A stretch of DNA of 64,000 nucleotides from Leptodontidium sp. MPI-SDFR-AT-0119 (taxonomy: Eukaryota > Ascomycota > Leotiomycetes > Helotiales > Leptodontidiaceae): NCBI GenBank assembly GCA_020726505.1, contig JAHLEZ010000005.1, positions 434,001 to 498,000 on the forward strand, in the 5' to 3' direction. Every line of letters starts with the position of its first letter. Position 1 is the stretch's first letter. The notes beneath the pieces were generated by a model. It saw only the letters and a list, made by a program, of their open reading frames with translations. It was not told the DNA's origin and made no database searches. Of this stretch, positions 1 to 7,600 are shown piece by piece. Position numbers and translations under genes: made by a program.

Positions 1-1
1 G

Positions 2-427
2 GACTCTAGATTGACCTCCGTTTTGGATAAAACGTGGCTCAGTGAAGCTCTGAGAAATGTAGCAGAGTTCAGCTGTTCAATCACTCTGGCAGCGTACCTA
101 CTTGAGCATGGCGCCGATATCAATGGCCGTGTAAACCAAAGGCAGAAAACTGCACTTCACCGCGCCGCAGGCAACACATCTGCAGAGGGAGCCGGATTGA
201 TCAGATTCCTCCTTCTAGAAGGTGCTGACCCAGAAATAAGCCAGGTTTACAAGGGCCGCGTGACGAGAGTGCGGGACGAACAGGGCGCAAAAGACATTCA
301 CCAATGGCTAGGAAAGACCTGGGATGAGCTTCTCGAGGAGACCAATCGAATTCGGAAGGATAAGCAGGCTAGAAAGGAAATGATGTCCAAGATCGGCGAG
401 GGGAACGAAAATGCCCTTTCAGAATAG
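2..427 (+). CDS. 3' end of an ankyrin-repeat protein (5' end outside window)
   Basis: The reading frame is open from the first bases of the window to a TAG stop, so this is the last exon or last part of a longer gene. The visible protein contains two ankyrin-type units: one ending YLLEHGADINGR and a second with TALHRAAG...LIRFLLLEGADPEI. These are the loop and helix signatures of ankyrin repeats (TALHxAA, LLxxGADxxx). After the repeats come about 60 charged residues with no recognised domain, rich in K, R and E. Fungal ankyrin proteins of this kind are often attached to NACHT or other N-terminal modules, but nothing upstream is visible, so the full architecture and role are unknown. The neighbour across 400 bp is the convergent SNF2 gene. 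Confidence 0.75.
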   Translation, partial: DSRLTSVLDKTWLSEALRNVAEFSCSITLAAYLLEHGADINGRVNQRQKTALHRAAGNTSAEGAGLIRFLLLEGADPEISQVYKGRVTRVRDEQGAKDIHQWLGKTWDELLEETNRIRKDKQARKEMMSKIGEGNENALSE

Positions 428-839
428 TCTATGGCTAATTGACTCATTGTGGTTGATTCTATTTACGAATCTTCCGCCCATCAATCGTGGCATATCTCCA
501 AAATATTTCCTTTATTTTGTTTTTAACCCCTTCTTCTACCGTGGACTAAAAAGTGTGATGGTTTTACCCCTGTACTGGAAACGCCGTATTCTAGCTTCTC
601 AATAACGAAGGCTATGATAGAGCTTGGGTAATCACTAGCAAGAGTGACATAGTGTGCTTAGCTACTATGGAGAGAGAATCTATGCATGCATTTGCACGAG
701 GTAATATAACCGTAATTTACACGTCCGCAAGTCCTTCAGCAAGCCAGTTGATGCATGCGTTGGATTTAAGGAGTGCGTCGATTACCTGCCTATGCTAGCA
801 TCTCTTCCATTCTCTGTGATCTGTTTAGTATAGAGCCTT
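428..839. other. Intergenic, convergent gene ends
   Basis: Short spacer between the ankyrin gene (plus strand) and the 3' end of the SNF2 gene (minus strand). Both untranslated ends must lie here. I see no coding frame of note, RNA gene or repeat. Confidence 0.5.
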
Positions 840-1600
840 TTAAATAAACAGTGATCTCGATTGGACATTAATTACCTTCCATCTCTTGGCTTCTAAATCG
901 GCCTCTGTCACTCCATTTATGTCTATAGCCTGATTGATGATTTGTATCTTTTCCTGCTGCACCTGCTGGACATACTAAACAATATAATGAGTATTTGTAA
1001 CGGAGGAATTGGATAATAAGCTAGAAAGGTCCACTTACTGTTTCGACAGAGCTGGGAACGATATATCGGAAAACTGTAACTTCTTGCGTCTGCCCTATGC
1101 GATATACCCTATCAACAGCTTGTGCCTCTACCATTGGGTTCCAGTGAGGCTCTATCAGATGCACAATACTGGCCGCTGTAAGATTAAGCCTAAACAAAGG
1201 TACAGTTAGTTGAATAAAGTTCGACAAACCATAATAGATCAAAATTGGTACCCTTCTGCGGCACTGCCGATACTAGCCAGCATCACTGTGCAGTCGGGAT
1301 TGTCATTGAATTCCTGCACGGATTTTCGCCGTCCTTCGAGGTTAGTATGTCCATCGATACGTCGGAAGCCAAATTGCGCCTTATCGAGTGCCTGCTCAAT
1401 CAGATCGAGCATTTTGACCCAATAACTGAATACCACGCTACATTTAGTCAGCTAGATGTGATCTTCTCCAGCATTGAGGGCGTTGTGACATGCCTTTTCC
1501 TTGGTCTGCGGCTAGCCACTGCTGCAGCACGCTCCTGTTCTAGGTTCCCCAACAAAGCTAATACTTTGGCCGACGGTCGATAACATATTTTAGCCGAACC
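840..1600 (-). pseudogene. RAD5/HLTF-like SNF2 helicase, 3' part (helicase C-terminal lobe), separated by LINE
   Basis: Minus-strand exons, in gene order: 1520-1584 (continuing the exon cut by the LINE), 1252-1451, 1039-1189 and 840-974, with introns 1452-1519, 1190-1251 and 975-1038. Exon phases agree throughout. Visible helicase-C signatures of SNF2 proteins: PSAKVLALL, VVFSYWVKMLDLIE (motif IV region), RRIDGHT, then EG|LNLTAAS spliced over an intron (motif V) and WNPMVEAQAVDRVYRIGQ (motif VI with the QxxxRxxRxGQ arginine fingers). The last exon is a short charged tail starting YVQQVQQEK and ends at a TAA at 840-842. In the family this lobe closes on the N-terminal ATPase lobe to hydrolyse ATP and translocate on DNA. 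Here it sits about 6 kb from that lobe because of the LINE, so it cannot be expressed as part of the normal protein unless the insert were somehow removed from the transcript. Confidence 0.85.
1585..1600. repeat. Left copy of LINE target-site duplication
   Basis: The 16-mer ATATTTTAGCCGAACC is found here and identically at 7585-7600. The flanking bases differ on both sides (C versus A), so the duplication is exactly 16 bp. Removing one copy and the insert restores the helicase reading frame. Confidence 0.95.
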
Positions 1601-1858
1601 CAAAACATCTCTTTTTGCGGAGAATTTTTTCTTCGAAATTCGTCAAATTAGTTAACCCAAACCATTGACCGACGCTCACAGAGTCAATCGCAACTGTCCC
1701 CAGTTGTCTTGGACAACTGGTGGTTGAGTTAGTAAATACTCAACTCACGTGAAAATCTTGCAAACCAGCCCTGAAGCCATCACACCTCCCCAAACATATA
1801 TACGACCAATCACAAACAGCAATCAGATCTCTAGAGACCTGTTAAGACCTCCCACAAC
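1601..1858 (+). promoter_or_regulatory. LINE 5' leader (presumed internal promoter region)
   Basis: 258 bp from the insertion boundary to the ORF1 start codon. It is non-coding. Full-length LINEs usually carry an internal promoter here; no specific element can be named from sequence. Its presence suggests the element is not 5'-truncated. Confidence 0.45.
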
Positions 1859-3391
1859 ATGTCAGACTCAATGGACACACAAACAGACCTCCCGGACGGA
1901 ACCCAGGTGATATTGGGAAGCTCCATCCCTAACACCCCAACACACAGCAACGGAGGCCTCCTACCTAACTCAGACGACCCAGCCCCTTCTAGCCCTACCT
2001 TAAGCAGACAGCAGAGAACTATTCAACCACAATTCAACCCCAACAGCTTCGGCAGAGGAGATCTAAACCTAAGCCCCTTTACAGGGGGAGTATCCACACC
2101 AAATCTGGATTTTGCCTCCGCTCACCGCCCCCCAATACAGCCTACTAAGAGACCAAACGACACTCAATTCAACCCACGCAGCACCAAATACACCAAGAAC
2201 GTGGCACCAAGAACAGTAAACGAAGCTCTGTTACAAGCTAGACAACTGTTATGCTGGGCCCTAGGAAGAGAAGAGAACGAAGACAGCAAAACCAGCATTA
2301 TACACCTGATCTCCCAATTTCAAGAACATATGGACGGAAACCCAGTGCAATCAGCGGCAAAACACATCATCAACACTGCCAACTACCTAGGGAACACGGC
2401 TCTGAAGCTTACGAAGGCTAAAAGCGCTGAAAAACCGACAGCCCAGCAAAATCCCCCGCGAAACACCCCTCTAAACGGCCCCCAAAATGGCCCTGGCCTA
2501 ATGTCCTCCATGTTCAGTCCTGAATCACGTGGAACCACCATACACCTGCAAAGAACACCAAAACCCACTCCACAACAAGCCGCAGAGAAGAGAAGAGAAG
2601 CCAAAAGGCAGAAACGACTGATTCTGACTAAAACTACACTTGAAGGCTTTAACGAAATCGACTCTCTCGACCTACGCAACAAAATCAACCAAGAAATCAA
2701 AGCCAGGACCCATCTAGGACCCGTAGTTAGCACGGTCACTAGGTCTCTTCAAAAGAATCTGATTATTACAACCACGGACGACTTCAAAGCAGAAATGCTC
2801 CAGGCCCATGAAGACCTCTTAAGACAACTCATCACTTACCAAACCGCAAAGGTAGACACCCAATACTACAAAGTAGTCGCCCATAGTATTCCACTAAGAG
2901 TATTCAACACCGATGGAGGCATGGCGGTTATCAAAGACGAGATCCTAACCTTCAACAAAGGATTGGACCTAGAACTCGTCGGAGAACCATACTGGCTGAC
3001 TTCCCGGGAAAAACGAATGGACCCCAATCAACTCCACGGCTCAGTCATAATCTCCTTTCGGAAAGAAGAGGACGCCAGGAAAGCAATCCGAAACAGGCTC
3101 CAAATAGCTGGAATCAGCGCTAGGGTGGAAAAACTCCATTCTACCTCCCCTCTTATACAATGTACAAACTGCTGGGGATTCGGCCACTTGCAACAATACT
3201 GCAAAAGAACCCCAATATGCAGAATATGTGCAAAGGAACATGCAACACAGCAGCACCACTGCTCGAACTGCCAAACCGCTGGGAAATCATGCCAACACAC
3301 CACATTCAAATGCGCTAACTGCGGAGGCAGCCATTCAGCGGACAGTAAAAGATGCGAACTCTCCCCCTCTCACCCTACGGAGAAAGCATGA
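1859..3391 (+). CDS. LINE ORF1: gag-like RNA-binding protein with zinc knuckles
   Basis: A 510-residue protein. The N-terminal half is rich in N, P, T and Q with low complexity. The C-terminal 80 residues hold three zinc-knuckle-type motifs: CTNCWGFGHLQQYC (CX2CX4HX4C), CRICAKEHATQQHHC and CANCGGSHSADSKRC (both CX2CX3HX6C). ORF1 proteins of this type bind element RNA and form the ribonucleoprotein that is carried to target DNA. A start at 1859 follows a CCACAAC leader. The stop TGA at 3389-3391 overlaps the ORF2 start as ATGA, so the two proteins are probably made from one transcript. Confidence 0.9.
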   Translation: MSDSMDTQTDLPDGTQVILGSSIPNTPTHSNGGLLPNSDDPAPSSPTLSRQQRTIQPQFNPNSFGRGDLNLSPFTGGVSTPNLDFASAHRPPIQPTKRPNDTQFNPRSTKYTKNVAPRTVNEALLQARQLLCWALGREENEDSKTSIIHLISQFQEHMDGNPVQSAAKHIINTANYLGNTALKLTKAKSAEKPTAQQNPPRNTPLNGPQNGPGLMSSMFSPESRGTTIHLQRTPKPTPQQAAEKRREAKRQKRLILTKTTLEGFNEIDSLDLRNKINQEIKARTHLGPVVSTVTRSLQKNLIITTTDDFKAEMLQAHEDLLRQLITYQTAKVDTQYYKVVAHSIPLRVFNTDGGMAVIKDEILTFNKGLDLELVGEPYWLTSREKRMDPNQLHGSVIISFRKEEDARKAIRNRLQIAGISARVEKLHSTSPLIQCTNCWGFGHLQQYCKRTPICRICAKEHATQQHHCSNCQTAGKSCQHTTFKCANCGGSHSADSKRCELSPSHPTEKA

Positions 3392-6300
3392 TAGACACCG
3401 CTGTCAAGATTATATCTATCAACTGCAACATCAACAACAAACCTACAGAGAACGCGCTACAGATAGCTGTAGAGTGCAAAGCAGACATAATCTTGATTCA
3501 AGAGCCATGGTTCGGCAGAGAGAGAGTCAGAAACGAATGGACGAACCTCAGCTCTACCGGCCACCCAGGCTACACGCAAATCCTCCCAAACTACGATACC
3601 AACCATCGCCCAAGAACGTTGACATACGTCTCCAAAACGTTTTCTCCTTCCGTCAACCTTGCCACCGACTCGCCTAATGACACAGACATTCAAGTATTAG
3701 ACGTGACAGAAGGCTCTAACAAACTCCAAATCATCAACATATACAACCAAAGAGACCAAGGAGAATCAAATCAACGCACCTTCCAGAGATGCCTCAAGAA
3801 CCGCCAATTACACCCACACACAATCTTAGCAGGAGACTTCAACACACACCACCCATGGTGGAACCCACTCATCGGAAACCCTAGCAAAGAAGCTGAAGAC
3901 CTCGTGGAATGGCTAGAAGGGAACAACTTAAGCTTGCTAAATAAGCCTGGGAGAATCACCTTCATCAGAGAAAACGTCACTCCTTCAGTACTAGACTTAG
4001 CCTTCTCCTCTCCATTAGTCTCTGAGAGATGCGATAACTTCAAACTCAACGCCGAGCTTGCCTCTGACCATATTGGTCTCCAAATCAACATCACTGCCAA
4101 GGACGACGACACAGTAGGAAACCCTGCCTTACAGGCTAGGTATAACATCAAAAAGGCGGATTGGGAGCTCTTTCAGAGAGAACTCATATATATCACAACT
4201 CAAACAAGAGACCTCCACAACCCAGATTTCGGCCCACACCTTATTACAATAAGCAACGCTCGGTCAATCGTCAGAGAGGACAACACCACACTCACGGAGC
4301 TCTTGGACAGCACAGCAGAGGCATTAACCGACGCTATAAGCAAAGCCGCCAAAATCGCCATCCCCCTGATCAAGCCAAGCGCTCATGCAAAAGCGTGGTG
4401 GACGCCAAAGCTCACCGAACTACGCAAAGACATGTCGGCAAAACACAGACACGTGACAGCAGAAGACCACTCTACCACAGCCGCATGGTGCTCAGCTAGA
4501 AACACATATTTCACGGCAGTTAAGCAAGCCAAAACAGACCACTGGAACCAATTTCTAGAGAAGGAAGACCCCCGCTCCATCTTTACAGCCATGAAATACA
4601 CCAAGGGAAACCTTGTACGCCGTATTCCACACATCAAAAACAGACAAAATCAACTACAAACCACATTCCAAGGCAAATGCGACGCCTTTAAGCAAGCCCT
4701 GTTTCCTCTACCACCGGACGCAGAAGAACCGGAATGGGAGAACTACACAGGAAACGGCACGAGATGGGAATGGCCAAGACTTACTGTAGAAGAGCTCAAG
4801 ACTGTATGTTCAGCTAAAGTCAAATCCAAATCACCAGGACCGGACGGCATTACCCAGGATATTATCACACACGCCTACGAAGCTATCCCAGACACATTCT
4901 ATAACGTATACTCTGTCCTTATTAACCTCGGATACCATCCAAAGAGCTGGAAACAAGCAACCGGAGCTATCCTCCAGAAGCCAAACAAAGAGGACTACGC
5001 AATTCCCAAATCATACCGAATCATAACGCTACTTAACTGCCTTGGAAAAGTAGCCGAACGAATCATAGCGCACAGACTGAGCTATTGGGCAGAAACAACG
5101 AACCTCTTACACAAGTCTCAAATGGGTGGAAGACTCAAAAAATCAGCAATCGACGCTGCTCTCTTGTTGACCAACGAGGTCGAACGGAACAAAAAGACAG
5201 GGTGGAAGTCGTCTACTCTCTTCATGGACGTAAAGGGGGCATACGACCACGTGGCAAGACACAGACTATACCGCATCTTACAAGAGCTAGACTTCCCTCT
5301 CTACATAATCGCCTGGATTGCATCTTTCTTAATCGACAGACAACTGAGACTAGCCTTTGACGGACAAATCCAAAGCTTCGCGGCCATTAAATCAGGGGTC
5401 CCGCAAGGAAGCCCTGTCTCTCCAATCCTATTCTTGATCTATATCAGAGACTTATTCAAATCCACAGGCGTCACGTGGATCTCGTACGTAGACGACGTCT
5501 CAATCACTACAGCCTCTCCATCAATCAAAAAGAACGTCAGGCGACTAGAACAAGAAGCAAGGAAGATCTTCCAACTTGCTGAACACAACCAAATCGCATT
5601 CGACCTCGCAAAAACAGAGCTCTTGCACTGGAACACATCACATGACGCCCTCTCAGCTTCCATTAAGCTCCCAAACAATGAGACAATCATGCCCAAAAGC
5701 TCTGTTAAATGGCTAGGCATATACTTCGACCCGTCGCTCTCCTTTAAACACCACGTAGCAACAAAAGTAGCAAAAGCCAGAGGAGCATTCCACAGGATGG
5801 CCAGACTAGCTAACATAGGCAAAGGCCTAACTCCCTTCGCTCTGAGACAACTATATACAGCATGCGTTACGAGTATTGCAGACTACGGATCCGTGATCTG
5901 GTGGAGAGGTCAACAACAATTCATCAAGCTCTTACAAAGCCTGCAGAACATGGCGATCAGGAAAATCCTAGGAGTGTTTCGTACAGCACCAATACTACCA
6001 ATGGAAGTAGAAGCAGCTACCCCACCTCCCAAAATCCGCTTAAACCATAGCAACAGAATGTACGCCTTTCGTATGCTCAAACTGTCACCTGACCACCCAA
6101 TCAACAAAGCTACACAAGCGATTGTAGCGCCGGTAGAGCCCCCTCCTAGAGAGAAAACAAAAGCGCCCTTACAACTTAAGCGCATCTATGATTCCATACG
6201 GCACCTGTACGACAATAACTCTTTGGAAAAACTCTCCCACCATCACTTCCCTCCGTGGAAGCGGCAAACCTACTTTAACGTAGAGATCAGCAAGCTCCCA

Positions 6301-7356
6301 AAGGAAGAAGAGGCCAAAGTACATGAGGAACGTACCCTGAACAACCCCGCAAAGGATATATTTGTATATACCGACGCTTCACAGACTACCGAGAGAACAA
6401 CTACTGGAATAGGTGTCGGACTGGTCGTACTCGTACCTCCTTCTACACTTATTCAACATCAAAAAACCCACAACCTAGGCAAAGATCAACTGGTTTACAA
6501 CGGAGAGCTCGAAGGCGTCACGCAAGCCGTTGAATACGCAAACAGAACTGCCAAACCAGGCCTCACTTTCAACATATACTCAGACAACCAAGCCGGCCTC
6601 TGGCGGCTCAAAACACCGTCCGACAACCCCGGCCAGAGCTGCCAAATCAGAGCTATTAGCGCAGCAAAACAAGCGACAGCAAAAGGCGCAAAAATCAACC
6701 TGAAATGGGTTCCAGGCCATGCAGACATCAACGGCAACGACAAAGCTGACGAACTGGCAAAGCTAGCCACCTCCCAACATCCAAACTCACACGACACGAG
6801 CTTCGCCATGCTGGGGATGAAAATCAAAGGCATGAGATCAACGGAATGGAAGCAAGCCATAGCTACGGACCGCAGAAGTAGCCTTTTGTACAACAACTCA
6901 CACTCCTACCGCAAGATCTTCCCATGGAGCATATCAGGCAAGCTCAGAATAACCCCCGGTACTCCGCGAGAGATTGCCAGCGCCTTCTACCAGCTCAAAA
7001 TCGGCCACGGCTACATCAAATCATACCTCCACAAGCTCGGCCATGCGTCCAACGACAGGTGCAGATGCGGTGCGAAAGAGACTGCTGAACACCTACTACT
7101 CAGCTGCCCAGAAACGGGTCTAGCCAGGAAGTACGTAAGAGACACCTTACGGCTCAAAACGCCCCTCTCTCAACGAATTCTCATGCATACAACGAAAGGA
7201 ATCGCTGCCACAGTTGAATTCCTAAAGACCACGAAGGTAGCCACGAGAGCGTGGCACCTGGGGAGGGGGGAAGAAGTAGAGGAGGAGGAGGAGGAGGAGG
7301 AGGAGGAGGAGGAGGAGGAGGAGGAGGAGGAGGAGGAGGAGGAGGATGGCGACTAG
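3388..7356 (+). CDS. LINE ORF2: endonuclease, reverse transcriptase, RNase H
   Basis: About 1,320 residues if translation starts at the ATG overlapping the ORF1 stop; the frame is open further back to an ATG at 3352. Domain order: APE-type endonuclease (ILIQEPW, AGDFNTHHPWW, LASDHIGLQI), reverse transcriptase (SGVPQGSPVSP, then the active-site YVDD at 5485-5496), RNase H (VYTDAS, NGELEGV, YSDNQAG and WVPGHADINGNDKADELA, giving the D-E-D-D set), and a C-terminal CX1CX7HX4C finger (CRCGAKETAEHLLLSC). All key catalytic residues seen are intact. The endonuclease nicks target DNA and the RT copies element RNA at the nick. The protein ends in a run of about 24 glutamates encoded by a GAG microsatellite, which is likely variable between copies. 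Confidence 0.93.
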   Translation: MIDTAVKIISINCNINNKPTENALQIAVECKADIILIQEPWFGRERVRNEWTNLSSTGHPGYTQILPNYDTNHRPRTLTYVSKTFSPSVNLATDSPNDTDIQVLDVTEGSNKLQIINIYNQRDQGESNQRTFQRCLKNRQLHPHTILAGDFNTHHPWWNPLIGNPSKEAEDLVEWLEGNNLSLLNKPGRITFIRENVTPSVLDLAFSSPLVSERCDNFKLNAELASDHIGLQINITAKDDDTVGNPALQARYNIKKADWELFQRELIYITTQTRDLHNPDFGPHLITISNARSIVREDNTTLTELLDSTAEALTDAISKAAKIAIPLIKPSAHAKAWWTPKLTELRKDMSAKHRHVTAEDHSTTAAWCSARNTYFTAVKQAKTDHWNQFLEKEDPRSIFTAMKYTKGNLVRRIPHIKNRQNQLQTTFQGKCDAFKQALFPLPPDAEEPEWENYTGNGTRWEWPRLTVEELKTVCSAKVKSKSPGPDGITQDIITHAYEAIPDTFYNVYSVLINLGYHPKSWKQATGAILQKPNKEDYAIPKSYRIITLLNCLGKVAERIIAHRLSYWAETTNLLHKSQMGGRLKKSAIDAALLLTNEVERNKKTGWKSSTLFMDVKGAYDHVARHRLYRILQELDFPLYIIAWIASFLIDRQLRLAFDGQIQSFAAIKSGVPQGSPVSPILFLIYIRDLFKSTGVTWISYVDDVSITTASPSIKKNVRRLEQEARKIFQLAEHNQIAFDLAKTELLHWNTSHDALSASIKLPNNETIMPKSSVKWLGIYFDPSLSFKHHVATKVAKARGAFHRMARLANIGKGLTPFALRQLYTACVTSIADYGSVIWWRGQQQFIKLLQSLQNMAIRKILGVFRTAPILPMEVEAATPPPKIRLNHSNRMYAFRMLKLSPDHPINKATQAIVAPVEPPPREKTKAPLQLKRIYDSIRHLYDNNSLEKLSHHHFPPWKRQTYFNVEISKLPKEEEAKVHEERTLNNPAKDIFVYTDASQTTERTTTGIGVGLVVLVPPSTLIQHQKTHNLGKDQLVYNGELEGVTQAVEYANRTAKPGLTFNIYSDNQAGLWRLKTPSDNPGQSCQIRAISAAKQATAKGAKINLKWVPGHADINGNDKADELAKLATSQHPNSHDTSFAMLGMKIKGMRSTEWKQAIATDRRSSLLYNNSHSYRKIFPWSISGKLRITPGTPREIASAFYQLKIGHGYIKSYLHKLGHASNDRCRCGAKETAEHLLLSCPETGLARKYVRDTLRLKTPLSQRILMHTTKGIAATVEFLKTTKVATRAWHLGRGEEVEEEEEEEEEEEEEEEEEEEEEEDGD
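7276..7346 (+). repeat. GAG/GGA microsatellite encoding poly-glutamate
   Basis: About 70 bp of nearly pure GAG triplets at the end of ORF2, in frame as glutamate. Triplet slippage here changes only the tail length and does not affect catalytic domains. Confidence 0.9.
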
Positions 7357-7549
7357 TCACATGACTAGAGACTGTTAAAACACCTTTCTTTTGTACAAAT
7401 AGGGCAAGACCCTCACCAGCGCTTAGAACACATCAGACAGAGCCCCCAACCCTGTATCACAGCTTTCTTTTGTATTAGAATCAGCTCAAACAGCTAGGGA
7501 GAAATCCCGCCATGCTGCATAGTCATAGACTCACATAGCATGTAAAAAG

Positions 7550-7584
<35 letters not shown>
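7357..7584 (+). other. LINE 3' UTR and AAT-repeat tail
   Basis: A roughly 194-bp non-coding 3' region followed from 7551 by about 12 AAT/TAA triplets running into the right target-site duplication. Short tandem-repeat tails instead of poly(A) are typical of I-like and several fungal LINEs and are thought to be made during reverse transcription initiation. Confidence 0.8.
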
Positions 7585-7587
<3 letters not shown>

Positions 7588-7600
7588 TTTTAGCCGAACC
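7585..7600. repeat. Right copy of LINE target-site duplication
   Basis: Identical to 1585-1600 over all 16 bases, directly after the AAT tail. This marks the 3' junction of the insertion. Confidence 0.95.

Larger units (their letters stand above)
1601..7584 (+). mobile_element. Complete-looking two-ORF LINE retrotransposon (Tad/I-like group)
   Basis: About 5.98 kb non-LTR element on the plus strand: 258-bp leader, gag-like ORF1, ORF2 with endonuclease, reverse transcriptase, RNase H and a terminal CCHC finger, a short 3' UTR and an AAT/TAA-repeat tail. No long terminal repeats are present and a perfect 16-bp target duplication flanks it, as expected for target-primed reverse transcription. 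Both ORFs are uninterrupted and show no excess of stop codons, so the copy looks recent and has escaped RIP-type mutation. RNase H after the RT and a zinc-knuckle ORF1 fit the fungal Tad clade and relatives; clade placement needs a tree. It lies in the antisense orientation within an exon of the SNF2 gene. Confidence 0.92.

Noticed and set aside
2383..2739. Minus-strand ORF opposite LINE ORF1
   Set aside because: Lies wholly within ORF1 in antisense and has only compositional hydrophobicity; ORF1 has clear zinc knuckles.
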